Positions 22,931 through 31,619 of a stretch of DNA of 64,000 bases are shown in pieces. The position numbers were made by a program, and so were the translations under genes. How positions within the stretch are numbered: the stretch's first letter is position 1; the number at the start of each line of letters is the position of its first letter. The notes beneath the pieces are model-generated. The model saw only the letters and a list, made by a program, of their open reading frames with translations, did not search any database and was not told where the DNA came from. The DNA is from UBA699 sp050261915 (GTDB lineage Bacteria > Bacillota > Clostridia > Clostridiales > Clostridiaceae): contig JBLNDT010000006.1 of assembly GCA_050261915.1 (NCBI GenBank), positions 1 to 64,000 on the forward strand, given 5' to 3'.

Positions 22931-23779
22931 ATGGAATTTGGAAGGCTATATGTGGTACCTACACCCATAGGCAATTTAAAAGATATAACACTTAGAGCGC
23001 TAGAGGTGCTTGAATTTGCAGATATTATTGCCGCTGAAGATACCAGGCAGAGTTTGAAGCTTTTAAATCACTTCAATATAAAGAAGCCTTTGGTTAGTTA
23101 TCATAAATTTAATGAACAAAGTAAAAGTGAAAATATTATTAACCTTCTTAAAGAAGGCAAAAATATTGCACTGATTAGTGATGCAGGTATGCCTGGAATA
23201 TCTGACCCCGGCAGCGTAATAATATCAAAATGTATTGAAGAAAATATAGACTTTATAGTACTGCCAGGAGCAACTGCTACAATTACAGCGCTTGTTTATT
23301 CCGGATTGGATACTACGAAGTTTATTTTTAGAGGTTTTTTTCCAAGAGAAACCAAGGATAGAAAAAATCTAATCAGGGACATAGAACAAAGAGAAGAAAC
23401 TCTTATATTATATGAAGCGCCTCACAGGCTAACGGATAGTCTTGAATTTATAATGAATAATCTTGGCAACAGGAATGTTGCTGTATGCAGGGAAATTACG
23501 AAACTTCACGAGGAGATATTTAGGGGCACCATGGCGGAGGCATACAAACATTTTAATGAAAAGACAATTAAAGGGGAAATTGTGCTGGTGATTCAAGGTA
23601 AAACCCAGCAGGAAATCATAGAAGAGAAAAGATCAGGATGGGAAAATATTTCCATAGAGGACCATATTGTTAGCTTTATTAATATGGGCAAAAGCAAAAA
23701 GGAAGCAATTAAGATGGTATCCATTGAGCGTGGCATGCCTAAATCTGAGATATACAAACATTCCTTAAATATTGAGTAA
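22931..23779 (+). CDS. rsmI: 16S rRNA C1402 2'-O-methyltransferase
   Basis: Ribose methyltransferase that modifies C1402 in the ribosomal P site. 282 residues, the usual length. Tetrapyrrole-methylase fold with VVPTPIGNLKDIT at the N-terminus, AAEDTRQS, ISDAGMPGISDPG and FRGFFPRE, plus the C-terminal helical domain with SKKEAIK. RBS AGGAGAG, 14 bp after the yabB-like gene, so probably the same transcript. Confidence 0.95.
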   Translation: MEFGRLYVVPTPIGNLKDITLRALEVLEFADIIAAEDTRQSLKLLNHFNIKKPLVSYHKFNEQSKSENIINLLKEGKNIALISDAGMPGISDPGSVIISKCIEENIDFIVLPGATATITALVYSGLDTTKFIFRGFFPRETKDRKNLIRDIEQREETLILYEAPHRLTDSLEFIMNNLGNRNVAVCREITKLHEEIFRGTMAEAYKHFNEKTIKGEIVLVIQGKTQQEIIEEKRSGWENISIEDHIVSFINMGKSKKEAIKMVSIERGMPKSEIYKHSLNIE

Positions 23780-23864
23780 TTGATAAAGAATAAATTGAAA
23801 TATTGATTTATTAAGAAATATACACATATAAATATACAATATTGATAAAATGCAAAAGTTAAAG

Positions 23865-23894
23865 TTGAGATTTCATATAGTTTAGTGATATAAT
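23865..23894 (+). promoter_or_regulatory. Promoter of the NlpC/P60 gene
   Basis: TTGAGA (23865-23870), 18 bp, TATAAT (23889-23894). It leaves an untranslated leader of about 70 nt. Confidence 0.7.
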
Positions 23895-23968
23895 GGACAT
23901 GTCGGTATTAATTTTGATTAAGAACAATCAAATATTTGTACGCATAATTTGTGAGGAGGTACGAGAAT

Positions 23969-25000
23969 TTGAACAGAAAAACTCTGGCAGCAACCTTTGC
24001 TTTAATTTTCACATTGTCTATTAATGCAACGGCTCTGGCTGCTCCTACATCAACAAAATCTGCGGCACAGCAAGGACAGGAGCTTTTATCTAAGATTGAG
24101 ACATTGGATTCACAAATATCTGATGTAACGAAAAAAATAGACGATAATAAAAAGAGCATAGATAAATCTAATAAAGAAATGGCAAGCATGCAAAAACAAA
24201 TAACTAAAGCTGAAACTGACATACAAGTTCAACAGGATTTGTTTGATAAAAGAGTAAGAGCTATGTACATAAGCGGAGTAGATGCTTATATAAGTGTGCT
24301 TCTTGAATCTGACGGAATCAGTGATTTTATAGCAAGAGTTGATTCGGTAAGACAGATAATGGATTATGATCAAGATGTTATAAGCGAATTAAATGATAAA
24401 AGAGATGCTATTGCAAAGAAAAAGGAACAGCTAAAAGCTGAAAACGATAAGGTTGTTGCGTTAAAAGCTGAAAATCAAAAGAAGTTGGATGCTTTAAACA
24501 AGGATAAAGATGATGCGGAAAAACTAGCAGCAAGCATGAATCTTTATGCGTATGCTGATGACAACAATAGTGCTGTAATTGGAGCTAGAAACAATGTAAA
24601 CAATATATGGAAGAATGCATCAAGTTATGATGCTTCAAGAGGTGCGGCAGCTGTTTCATCTAATTCAATAGTTGCTTATGCATATAATTTTATGGGACGA
24701 CCATATCAATGGGGTGGTAATGGGCCAAACAGTTTTGACTGTTCAGGTTTTACTACATATGTATATGCACATTTTGGGATAAGCCTTCCTAGAACTTCTC
24801 AGGAACAACAATGGACTGGTTCTGCAGTATCATATAACAACCTTCAGCCTGGAGACTTGGTTTTCTTCGGCAGTCCTGCACATCATGTAGGTATATATGT
24901 AGGAGATGGATGCTATATTCACGCACCTAGAACTGGTGATGTAATTAAAATATCTCCTTTGAATAGAACAGATTATAGTGGAGCACGAAGAGTGCGATAA
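23969..25000 (+). CDS. Secreted NlpC/P60 peptidoglycan hydrolase
   Basis: 343-residue D,L-endopeptidase-type wall hydrolase. The start is TTG 23969, 8 bp behind GAGGAGGT; the GTG at 23951 overlaps that site. A signal peptide (NRKTLAATFALIFTLSINA, cut after ALA) is followed by a long coiled coil (about 30-190), as in PcsB/CwlO-type enzymes. The catalytic domain starts near residue 230: Cys in DCSGFT, His in HHVGIYVG, and a third His in YIHAPR. The coiled coil in this group normally keeps the enzyme inactive until a membrane partner such as FtsEX binds. Confidence 0.93.
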   Translation: MNRKTLAATFALIFTLSINATALAAPTSTKSAAQQGQELLSKIETLDSQISDVTKKIDDNKKSIDKSNKEMASMQKQITKAETDIQVQQDLFDKRVRAMYISGVDAYISVLLESDGISDFIARVDSVRQIMDYDQDVISELNDKRDAIAKKKEQLKAENDKVVALKAENQKKLDALNKDKDDAEKLAASMNLYAYADDNNSAVIGARNNVNNIWKNASSYDASRGAAAVSSNSIVAYAYNFMGRPYQWGGNGPNSFDCSGFTTYVYAHFGISLPRTSQEQQWTGSAVSYNNLQPGDLVFFGSPAHHVGIYVGDGCYIHAPRTGDVIKISPLNRTDYSGARRVR

Positions 25001-25003
25001 GAT

Positions 25004-25033
25004 AAATAAGCATGGAAACATGCTTATTTTTTT
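25004..25033 (+). terminator. Terminator of the NlpC/P60 gene
   Basis: AAATAAGCATG (25004-25014), GAAA loop, CATGCTTATTT (25019-25029) and further T. Confidence 0.85.
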
Positions 25034-25035
25034 AC

Positions 25036-25068
25036 ATAAAAAAACATCAACAGGAAATCCTGTTGATG
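25036..25068 (-). terminator. Terminator of abrB
   Basis: CATCAACAGG and CCTGTTGATG (25045-25054 and 25059-25068) form a 10-bp stem. The A run at 25036-25044 is the U tract on the minus strand. Confidence 0.8.
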
Positions 25069-25079
25069 CTGTTTGAATA

Positions 25080-25325
25080 TTATTTATCGGTTTTAAGTTC
25101 TTTCATGCAATTCTTGCATATGTTTTTGCCTTTGTAATTTATTACGTCTCTTGCATCTCCGCAGAAAATGCATGCAGGTTCATACTTTTTAAGGATTATT
25201 TGTTCACCGTCTACATAAATTTCTAAAGCGTCTTTTTCTGCTATGTCTAAAGTTCTTCTCAATTCTATTGGAATAACTATTCTTCCTAATTCGTCCACTC
25301 TTCTAACTACACCAGTTGATTTCAT
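25080..25325 (-). CDS. abrB: AbrB-family transition-state regulator
   Basis: 81-residue DNA-binding protein. The swapped-hairpin AbrB fold is seen in VVRRVDELGRIVIPIELRR and the following DALEIYVDGEQIILKKY. The C-terminal half carries a CxxC pair of pairs (CIFCG and CKNC), as in the clostridial AbrB that controls the acid-to-solvent and sporulation shift in C. acetobutylicum. ATG 25325 is preferred to the upstream in-frame ATG because GAGGAGG stands 8 bp before it. A strong promoter lies upstream, and the gene is monocistronic. Confidence 0.9.
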   Translation of the reverse strand: MKSTGVVRRVDELGRIVIPIELRRTLDIAEKDALEIYVDGEQIILKKYEPACIFCGDARDVINYKGKNICKNCMKELKTDK

Positions 25326-25371
25326 TATTACTACCTCCTCAAACTCCATTATTCGACATTTACCTAAGTAA

Positions 25372-25400
25372 ATAATAGCAAATATGACATTAAAAGTCAA
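25372..25400 (-). promoter_or_regulatory. Promoter of abrB
   Basis: On the minus strand: TTGACT (25400-25395), 17 bp, TATTAT (25377-25372). The near-consensus match fits strong growth-phase expression. Confidence 0.75.
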
Positions 25401-25683
25401 TGTATTATTTTATTAATTTACAATATTAATAACAAATTCCATCTTAAGTTAATATACTATCATTTCTTTTCAATGTCAATCTTTTTTTATTGAAAAATAC
25501 AAAATTTTACTGTATTATAAAACATGAATAAATCAGCATTTGTAGGTTGTTTTCAAAATAAAACAGGTCAATTTATCATTATAATGAATTTAATAATTAT
25601 ATTTAAATTGAAATTATTAAAAAAGTAATATAATGGATATATTTGAAGGATTGTCGAAAAAATAACATAGGTTGGTGGATTAA

Positions 25684-26892
25684 ATGCAAAAAAACTTAAA
25701 AGATTTTATTTCTGAACTTAAAAAAATTGGAATGGATCATGAGGGAACCTTCTATATTGTTGGCGGTTATATAAGGGATAAATTAATTGATTCAAAATTA
25801 ACCCCAAATGATATTGATATTGTATATGGAGGAGATTTAGAGTTACTTATTAAAAACCTTGTTTCAAAAGGATATAGTTTTTATGAAAGAGAGAGAGGGA
25901 TTTTTTCTACAGATATATCAGGTTTTCGGGCTGATATATCAAAACTTAGAGGGTCATCAATTGAAGAAGATCTAAATATGCGAGATTATACCATAAATGC
26001 GAACGCCTTAAACCTTATTGATATGAAAGTTGTAGATCCCTTCAAAGGAAGAAATGCAATAAAGAACAGAGTTCTTCAAGAGGTAAATGAAAACAGTCTT
26101 AAGGAAGATCCCATAAGGATACTCAGGGGAATGAAATTATATATAAAGCATGGATTTCATTTCAGTCTGCATACCGAGGAGCACGTGGTGGAAGCAGCAC
26201 CTATGCTTAAAGAGATTAATGATGAAGGCCTTCTTAATGAATTCTTAGATATAATTCAATGTGATAAGGCTGGAAGGGCATTTGAACTTATGGATAACTA
26301 CAAAATTCTTGAAAACATACTTCCATACATAAATGAACTTAAAACTATTGGTAAATCTGACTATAAGGAACTTGATGTTTTTTCACATATGGATTTAACC
26401 TACAAAACTTACAAGGAGCTGCTTTCTGGAATACTAGCATTGGATAATTTTGATTTAGCTGTTTTAAATAAACCCTTAGGAGATGTAACTTTAAGTGAGT
26501 ATTTAGCTTTTGCATGTTTTATTCATGATATAGGAAAATATATGAGTCTTGATAATTATCAGCTTGCAGGGGTTGAAATTGCAGAAAAAGTATGTAATGA
26601 GCTTAAATTTCCAAAGGAGGGAGCTGAAATTGTTACTACTGTAATAAAGGAACAAGGAACTCCTTATAATCTTTTTAAGATAAATGATACTGATAAGCTT
26701 ATTAAAGAAATTGATAAATTTTTCAATGAAAATGACAAATACATTCCTTTTATTTTAATAACAGCATTTTGTGATAATTATGCAGAAAAGATTATTTTTG
26801 ACCAATATAAGGAAAAAGAGAAATTTAAACAGTTTATTGAAAGGTTATTTCGACTTTTTGGAGAATATAATAAAGTGATAGAAATACATTAA
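25684..26892 (+). CDS. cca: CCA tRNA nucleotidyltransferase-family protein with HD domain
   Basis: 402-residue class II nucleotidyltransferase. The head domain has GGYIRDKL and the metal-binding DID in PNDIDIVYGG, followed by RDYTINANAL and the RNA-binding block RILRGMKLY. An HD-type segment is visible near residue 280 (FIHDIGKY). Members add or repair the tRNA 3' CCA, or poly(A) tails. RBS TGGTGG. The one tRNA in the window encodes its own CCA, so a repair role is plausible; specificity is inferred. Confidence 0.85.
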   Translation: MQKNLKDFISELKKIGMDHEGTFYIVGGYIRDKLIDSKLTPNDIDIVYGGDLELLIKNLVSKGYSFYERERGIFSTDISGFRADISKLRGSSIEEDLNMRDYTINANALNLIDMKVVDPFKGRNAIKNRVLQEVNENSLKEDPIRILRGMKLYIKHGFHFSLHTEEHVVEAAPMLKEINDEGLLNEFLDIIQCDKAGRAFELMDNYKILENILPYINELKTIGKSDYKELDVFSHMDLTYKTYKELLSGILALDNFDLAVLNKPLGDVTLSEYLAFACFIHDIGKYMSLDNYQLAGVEIAEKVCNELKFPKEGAEIVTTVIKEQGTPYNLFKINDTDKLIKEIDKFFNENDKYIPFILITAFCDNYAEKIIFDQYKEKEKFKQFIERLFRLFGEYNKVIEIH

Positions 26893-26912
26893 TAGAAACA
26901 GGAGTGATAGAA

Positions 26913-27554
26913 ATGAAAATATTTATTGATACTGCAAATATAGAAGAGATAAAAGAGATTTCTTCCTGGGGCATATTGGATGGGGTTACTACAAATCCAT
27001 CTCTTCTAGCTAAGGAAGGTGTAAAGATAGAGGACGCTGTAGGTCAAATATGTAATTTAGTGGATGGGCCTGTAAGTGCAGAAGTAATTAGCTTGAAAGC
27101 TGATGAAATGGTACAGGAAGCCAGAGAGCTTTCAAAAATTCATAACAATGTGGTTATAAAAATCCCAATGTGTGAAGAAGGCTTGAAAGCAGTAAGCATT
27201 TTGAGTTCAGAAGAAATAAGAACAAATGTTACATTGATTTTTTCACCTCAGCAGGGCATGCTTGCTGCAGCTGCAGGAGCATCTTTTGTAAGTCCTTTCG
27301 TTGGAAGATTAGATGATATAGGAACTGATGGCCTTCAGGTTATTAGAGATATGGCTGAGGTTTTTGGAAAGTACGATATTAAAACTGAAATAATTGGTGC
27401 AAGCATAAGAAATTTAGGCCATGTTCTTGAATGTGCAAAGGCAGGGGCGGATATTGCAACTATACCTTATAAGGTAATTAAACAAATGGTGAATCATCCT
27501 TTAACTGACATAGGAATTGATAAATTTTTACAGGATTATAATAAGTCAAAGTAG
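26913..27554 (+). CDS. Transaldolase / fructose-6-phosphate aldolase family
   Basis: 213 residues, the short decameric transaldolase type (MipB/TalC/Fsa). Motifs are MKIFIDTANIEEI, GVTTNPSL, the Schiff-base Lys in NVVIKIPM, and the late SPFVGRLDDIG. ATG 26913 is used because AGGAGTG lies at the right distance; the ATG at 26904 overlaps it. Most Firmicute members act as transaldolase in the non-oxidative pentose phosphate pathway. Ends before a hairpin-rich spacer. Confidence 0.9.
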   Translation: MKIFIDTANIEEIKEISSWGILDGVTTNPSLLAKEGVKIEDAVGQICNLVDGPVSAEVISLKADEMVQEARELSKIHNNVVIKIPMCEEGLKAVSILSSEEIRTNVTLIFSPQQGMLAAAAGASFVSPFVGRLDDIGTDGLQVIRDMAEVFGKYDIKTEIIGASIRNLGHVLECAKAGADIATIPYKVIKQMVNHPLTDIGIDKFLQDYNKSK

Positions 27555-27581
27555 AATATTTATAATTTAAAATTAAAGGGT

Positions 27582-27678
27582 TGTGGATAAAATTCGGGGT
27601 AATACCCCCTATTCCCACGGTTGAGCGGTGGGTTTATCCACAGTTTCTGTGGGGAAAACTATTAATTATTGTGGATAA
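27582..27678. other. Cluster of three perfect DnaA boxes
   Basis: TTATCCACA occurs at 27634-27642, and its reverse complement TGTGGATAA at 27582-27590 and 27670-27678. Two hairpins (GGGGT..ACCCC near 27596, CCCAC..GTGGG near 27614) lie between them. The spacer has no gene. Three consensus boxes within 97 bp is far above chance, even in AT-rich DNA. Confidence 0.65.
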
Positions 27679-27682
27679 CGTA

Positions 27683-27716
27683 AAAACCTGTGGTTTTATT
27701 GTAACCACAGGTTTTA
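27683..27716. terminator. Bidirectional terminator, transaldolase and Cys-rich gene
   Basis: AAAACCTGTGGTT (27683-27695) and AACCACAGGTTTT (27703-27715) form a 13-bp stem with U/A tracts on both sides, between convergent genes. Confidence 0.85.
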
Positions 27717-27719
27717 AAT

Positions 27720-28370
27720 TTAATTTGTACTTTGGAGAACAGAAACAATATAATCAAATTCTTCAGGGTCCGTTATTTCGCCATATGTATCCTCTGAAAT
27801 ACCTGGAATATAGTGTAAAATGAACTTTTCATCAGTACTTATATTTTCTATTGCTATGTACTTAATACTTTTTTGAGGGTCTTCCATAGTGGCTAAAACA
27901 ATATATCTGTCCTCCTCACCAGTTTTATCGTTTTTAAGGTTTAGAATAAAACTATCATGTTTTGTAACATTAATTTTTTCGTGATCACAGGAAACAATAT
28001 TAGAATTTTCTCTGCAGGAGAGACAGCTTCCAAAGCTGCATTCAGCTGCACAGTTTAAGCATGAACATTTGCTGCATTTCTCAAGCTGGTTAAAATATTT
28101 AATGTTTTTATTTTTGTAGTCCTTTAAGAGGTCAACATATTTATTTTCTCCAAACTTTTCTAAAAAGCTGCTGTTTTTTATTTCAAGCTCAGCAGAATCG
28201 ATTAATTCAAGGTACCTTTTCAAATATTGAAATTTTGAATAGTACTGCCTTCTAGACAACTTTATTTCCCCAACAAAGGGGGCAATATTATCTGCTGCAA
28301 AGCTTAGGTTTACATATAATTTCCCGTACTTTTCTTTTTCGTCTCTAAGGAACTGTTCTGGCTTATGCAT
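27720..28370 (-). CDS. Uncharacterised Cys-rich protein of the PspA operon
   Basis: 216 residues. The N-terminal ~95 residues are helical. A compact Cys cluster follows (CSKCSCLNC, then CSFGSCLSC and a later Cys-Asp-His, about 98-130), suggesting a zinc or Fe-S site. The C-terminal part (about 150-216) resembles DUF1292-type domains, with VLATMED and a DEKFILHY stretch ending in EFDYIVSVL. No signal peptide. It lies 8 bp behind pspA and is presumably co-translated with it. I do not know its function; membrane-stress sensing is a guess from context. Confidence 0.65.
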   Translation of the reverse strand: MHKPEQFLRDEKEKYGKLYVNLSFAADNIAPFVGEIKLSRRQYYSKFQYLKRYLELIDSAELEIKNSSFLEKFGENKYVDLLKDYKNKNIKYFNQLEKCSKCSCLNCAAECSFGSCLSCRENSNIVSCDHEKINVTKHDSFILNLKNDKTGEEDRYIVLATMEDPQKSIKYIAIENISTDEKFILHYIPGISEDTYGEITDPEEFDYIVSVLQSTN

Positions 28371-28378
28371 AATTTCAC

Positions 28379-29029
28379 CTAGTTTTGTTTGTATTTCTTT
28401 AATTCTTCATCAAGGTCAATTTCATTTAGCTTTTCAAATTCATTTTCCAAGGAATTGTCTGGTCTGAGATCTTCCAAGCCCTCTGCAATTGATTCTTTCT
28501 TTTGGATTTTTCTTTCAATGTCATCAAGATTGATTTTGTTGCTGCCTGCATCAACATTGGCTAGAATTTCGTTTACCTTTTCACTTGCTTCAGCATTATT
28601 ATATCTAGCTGCTGCTTCGTCTCTATAGTTTCTAGTTTTATCAATTTCTTCTTGCAACTCCTTAAGTTTAACTTTTATTGCCTCACCTTTTTTTGAAGCA
28701 TCCTGGTAGCTTGCATTTAATGAAGTATATTGTTTGTCTGCCTCAAGCTTTCTCTCAAGAGCTTTCTTAGCAAGTTCTTCATTTCCTTTGCTTAATGCCA
28801 GTTTAACCTTTTCGTCAAAGTCTTTTGATTCAAGCTGTGCCTGATTCATTTTTTTCTCAATTTCATGCACATTCCCAAGTATTTGTGCCGATGAAAGTTT
28901 AGCTTTGTTTAAGCTTTCCTCCATATCCCTGATCTTTTGATCAAGCAATTGAATTGGGTTTTCCATTTCATCCAATGCATCATTTGCCTTTGCCCTAAAA
29001 ATGTTTGATACTCTTGTTAATAATCCCAT
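28379..29029 (-). CDS. pspA: PspA/IM30-family membrane-stress protein
   Basis: 216 residues, almost wholly helical coiled coil, with the family opening MGLLTRVSNIFRAKANDALD and ENPIQLLDQ, followed by the long heptad region (30-190). PspA/LiaH proteins form ESCRT-III-like oligomers on damaged membranes. RBS AGGAGG. It is the middle gene of a three-gene minus-strand cluster with a secreted Ser/Gly-rich protein upstream and a Cys-rich protein downstream. Confidence 0.9.
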   Translation of the reverse strand: MGLLTRVSNIFRAKANDALDEMENPIQLLDQKIRDMEESLNKAKLSSAQILGNVHEIEKKMNQAQLESKDFDEKVKLALSKGNEELAKKALERKLEADKQYTSLNASYQDASKKGEAIKVKLKELQEEIDKTRNYRDEAAARYNNAEASEKVNEILANVDAGSNKINLDDIERKIQKKESIAEGLEDLRPDNSLENEFEKLNEIDLDEELKKYKQN

Positions 29030-29041
29030 TATAAAATCCTC

Positions 29042-29473
29042 CTAGAATTTATTTCTTTTTTTATATTTTTTAAATAATCTTATTATGAAAATAATTAAGA
29101 TTATAAAAATTACAAGTTCTATTATGCTTCCTATTGGTGAAGCATAACCGTAATAACTGTGTCCAAATGGTATGAAAAATGGTATTGGTATAAAGGATCG
29201 CTTTGTTGAACTGTTATATGTACTGCTTTGGTTTGTTCCTGTGTTTACAGAAGAACTCTTTCCGCTTGAAAAGCTTCCGGATTTTGAACCTGAACTAGCT
29301 GACTTTGATGAAGAAAAACCTCCTGATTTAAAGCTTCCTCCAGCACTATGGGAAGATGAACCTCTTGCATATACAGAGTTGTATCCAGAAAAATTGGAGA
29401 ATGTTCCTCCAAATAGGAAAGCCATCAATATAAAAGTTGTAACTATTAATTTTTTTACTTTAATTTTTTTCAC
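29042..29473 (-). CDS. Ser/Gly-rich membrane protein upstream of pspA
   Basis: 143 residues. A signal-anchor (LIVTTFILMAFLFGGTF) is followed by a low-complexity Ser/Gly/Lys stretch (about 38-85), then a second hydrophobic helix near the C-terminus (SIIELVIFIILIIFIIRLF) and a very basic tail (KKYKKRNK). The plan resembles other small PspA-linked membrane proteins with glycine-rich extracellular loops. RBS GGGGGTG. It leads the pspA operon and could recruit PspA; this is inference. Confidence 0.65.
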   Translation of the reverse strand: MKKIKVKKLIVTTFILMAFLFGGTFSNFSGYNSVYARGSSSHSAGGSFKSGGFSSSKSASSGSKSGSFSSGKSSSVNTGTNQSSTYNSSTKRSFIPIPFFIPFGHSYYGYASPIGSIIELVIFIILIIFIIRLFKKYKKRNKF

Positions 29474-29664
29474 CCCCCTATATAATATAAAATAACTTTA
29501 AGTGATAACCATATGCATATTATATAGTTATTAATACCATATAACAAGCATGAAAATAACCCATATAATGAAAATCTTCCTGGTTTACCCTTGAATAAGT
29601 TCTATTTTCTTTAAATATCTAAGAAATGCTACTTTATATAGTGAAATTACAGATTAGAAATAAC

Positions 29665-29693
29665 TTGTAATAAGGTTTGCAACACCTTATAAT
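29665..29693 (+). promoter_or_regulatory. Promoter of the DUF1836-arcA operon
   Basis: TTGTAA (29665-29670), 17 bp, TATAAT (29688-29693). The spacer itself contains an AAGGT..ACCTT inverted repeat, which could be an operator. Confidence 0.6.
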
Positions 29694-29730
29694 GTAAATA
29701 TATTTAATATTTTAGTTGGGAGGCAATATA

Positions 29731-30339
29731 ATGGAGAAGAAAACAAATGCATCAGGATACTTGGAGGGAGCTATTGAAAAGATATCTGAAAAGCTTGTGG
29801 TACCCTATGAAGATCTTCCTAAATATGATTTATTTTTGTCTCAGGTAATAGACTATTTAAATGATAAATTTGAAGGAGAAAAATATACAAATAACATAGT
29901 GCAAAATTATATAAAAAGTGAAGTTATTTCAAAACCAGAGGATGGAAAAAAGAGAGGTTATACAAAACTCCATCTTGCTCAGCTTGTACTTTTAAGTTAT
30001 ATGAGACCAATTCTTACAACAGATGAAATGAAAAAAGTTTTCAGCTTGGCGTTCAATGAAATTAATGACAACTCAGATGACATTATCTCATGGGAAATGG
30101 CATATAAAATATTTTCAGATATTCAAAAGGAAAGTTTTCAAGATTTTACAAACCAAAATCCTCTAGATGAAAAAAAACTTAAAGGTATAATAAGGAATTT
30201 AGGTTTAGAGGTTAAAGATGAAGAAAAAATAATGGTTTTTATAACAGTTATGAATCTCATTTGCCAGGCCAGTGCAATAAAGAAACTTGTACAGCAGATT
30301 ATTTCAGACTTTGAATTAAAAAGTGGTAATAACCAATGA
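29731..30339 (+). CDS. DUF1836 protein
   Basis: 202 residues from ATG 29731, behind GGGAGG. It matches the clostridial DUF1836 family: VVPYEDLPKYDLFLSQVI, then TNNIVQNYIKSEVI, a helix-turn-helix-like KRGYTKLHLAQLVLLSYM, and a helical C-terminus. The MerR-like N-terminal layout suggests DNA binding. The stop overlaps the arcA start by 4 bp (ATGA), so it may regulate the arginine deiminase gene it is fused to in the operon; that link is inferred. Confidence 0.75.
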   Translation: MEKKTNASGYLEGAIEKISEKLVVPYEDLPKYDLFLSQVIDYLNDKFEGEKYTNNIVQNYIKSEVISKPEDGKKRGYTKLHLAQLVLLSYMRPILTTDEMKKVFSLAFNEINDNSDDIISWEMAYKIFSDIQKESFQDFTNQNPLDEKKLKGIIRNLGLEVKDEEKIMVFITVMNLICQASAIKKLVQQIISDFELKSGNNQ

Positions 30340-31544
30340 AGACAAGAAAGAATATAAATGTTTATTCTGAAATAGGTCTCTTAAAGAAAGTGCTTATCCA
30401 TAGGCCTGGAATGGAGATAGAGAATTTAACTCCGAATTATCTGCAGCGTATGTTATTTGATGATATACCATTTTTAAAAGTTGCAAGAAAAGAACATGAT
30501 CATTTTGCAAGGGTGCTGAAAGAAAATGGGGTGGAAGTAGTTTACCTTGAGGACCTAGCTGCAGAAACACTTAAAGATCAAATTGTAAAAGAAAGATTTC
30601 TTGATGATTTTATAGGGGAAAGCGGTGTAAGGGATTCCAAGGTTTCTGAAAACCTGAAAAAAAGCTTAATGTTAATTTCTGAAAAAGAGATGATAAGCAA
30701 TATTATATCTGGAATTAGAAAAAGCTATATGGGATTAAAGGAAGAGGAAGATCAATACCCATTTTTAACAGACCCGATGCCGAACCTTTATTTTACAAGG
30801 GACTCTTTTTCATCAATTGGTAGAGGAATTTCAATAAACTCAATGAAAACTAAAGCTAGAAAAAGGGAATCCTTGTTTCCAAATTATATTTTCAAGTACC
30901 ATAAGGATTATAGGGACAAGGATATACCAATATGGTATAGCAGAAATGAACAATATGCTATTGAAGGCGGGGATATTCTTGTAATTTCAAAGGAACTGCT
31001 TGTATTTGGAAATAGCCAGAGAACAGATATTAATGCAGTTCTAACAGCTGCTGAAAGACTTCTTTCTGGAGAGGATACATTTAAGACAATTTTGATGATA
31101 GAAATACCAAATGCAAGGACTTTTATGCATTTAGATACGGTTCTTACCATGGTGGATTATGATAAATTCACCATACATAAAGAAATAGAAGATCTTTTAA
31201 AAGTGAGGTCGGTTAAATATGATATGAATAAAAAAGAACTTATTATTAATGATGAAAATGAAAGTCTAGAGGCAGTTTTCTCAAAATATTTAGAGGTTGA
31301 TGTTAAGATAATCAGGTGTGGGGGTTTGGACAAGATAACATCTGCCAGAGAACAGTGGAATGATGGAGCAAATACCTTGGCAATTGCTCCAGGAAAGGTC
31401 ATTACCTACGACAGAAATTATGTAACAAACGAATTGTTAGTAAAGAATGATATTTCAGTAATAGCAATACCATCCTCTGAGTTGTCTAGAGGAAGAGGGG
31501 GTCCAAGATGTATGTCTATGCCCCTATATAGGGAGAATATTTAA
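30336..31544 (+). CDS. arcA: Arginine deiminase
   Basis: Hydrolyses arginine to citrulline and ammonia, the first step of the ADI pathway. 402 residues. Visible are SEIGLLKKVLIHRPG, FTRD in NLYFTRDSF, EGGDIL, the catalytic His in FMHLDTVLTMVD, and the nucleophile Cys in GPRCMSMPL close to the C-terminus. Translationally coupled to the DUF1836 gene. Together with the following carbamoyltransferase it yields carbamoyl phosphate for ATP; arcC and an arginine/ornithine exchanger are not nearby. Confidence 0.95.
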   Translation: MKTRKNINVYSEIGLLKKVLIHRPGMEIENLTPNYLQRMLFDDIPFLKVARKEHDHFARVLKENGVEVVYLEDLAAETLKDQIVKERFLDDFIGESGVRDSKVSENLKKSLMLISEKEMISNIISGIRKSYMGLKEEEDQYPFLTDPMPNLYFTRDSFSSIGRGISINSMKTKARKRESLFPNYIFKYHKDYRDKDIPIWYSRNEQYAIEGGDILVISKELLVFGNSQRTDINAVLTAAERLLSGEDTFKTILMIEIPNARTFMHLDTVLTMVDYDKFTIHKEIEDLLKVRSVKYDMNKKELIINDENESLEAVFSKYLEVDVKIIRCGGLDKITSAREQWNDGANTLAIAPGKVITYDRNYVTNELLVKNDISVIAIPSSELSRGRGGPRCMSMPLYRENI

Positions 31545-31551
31545 AAATATA

Positions 31552-31580
31552 TTGAATTTTTATAAATTAAATGGTATAAT
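31552..31580 (+). promoter_or_regulatory. Promoter of the carbamoyltransferase gene
   Basis: TTGAAT (31552-31557), 17 bp, TATAAT (31575-31580). The TTGAAT plus flanking A/T somewhat resembles half of an arginine-repressor box, but no full dyad is clear. Confidence 0.65.
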
Positions 31581-31619
31581 TATTCACAATGAAGTTAATA
31601 TATCAGGAGGAGGCATATT

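Noticed and set aside
27581..27823. Open frame of 80 codons between the transaldolase and the Cys-rich gene
   Set aside because: It covers DnaA boxes and a terminator and then runs antisense to a real gene; no ribosome site or protein-like composition.
28389..28628. 79-codon frame opposite pspA, rich in Ser and Phe
   Set aside because: Mirror of the coiled-coil coding pattern; no ribosome site.
29172..29495. 107-codon frame opposite the Ser/Gly-rich gene
   Set aside because: Antisense to a gene with a clear signal peptide and RBS; Pro/Glu composition is the mirror of Ser/Gly codons.
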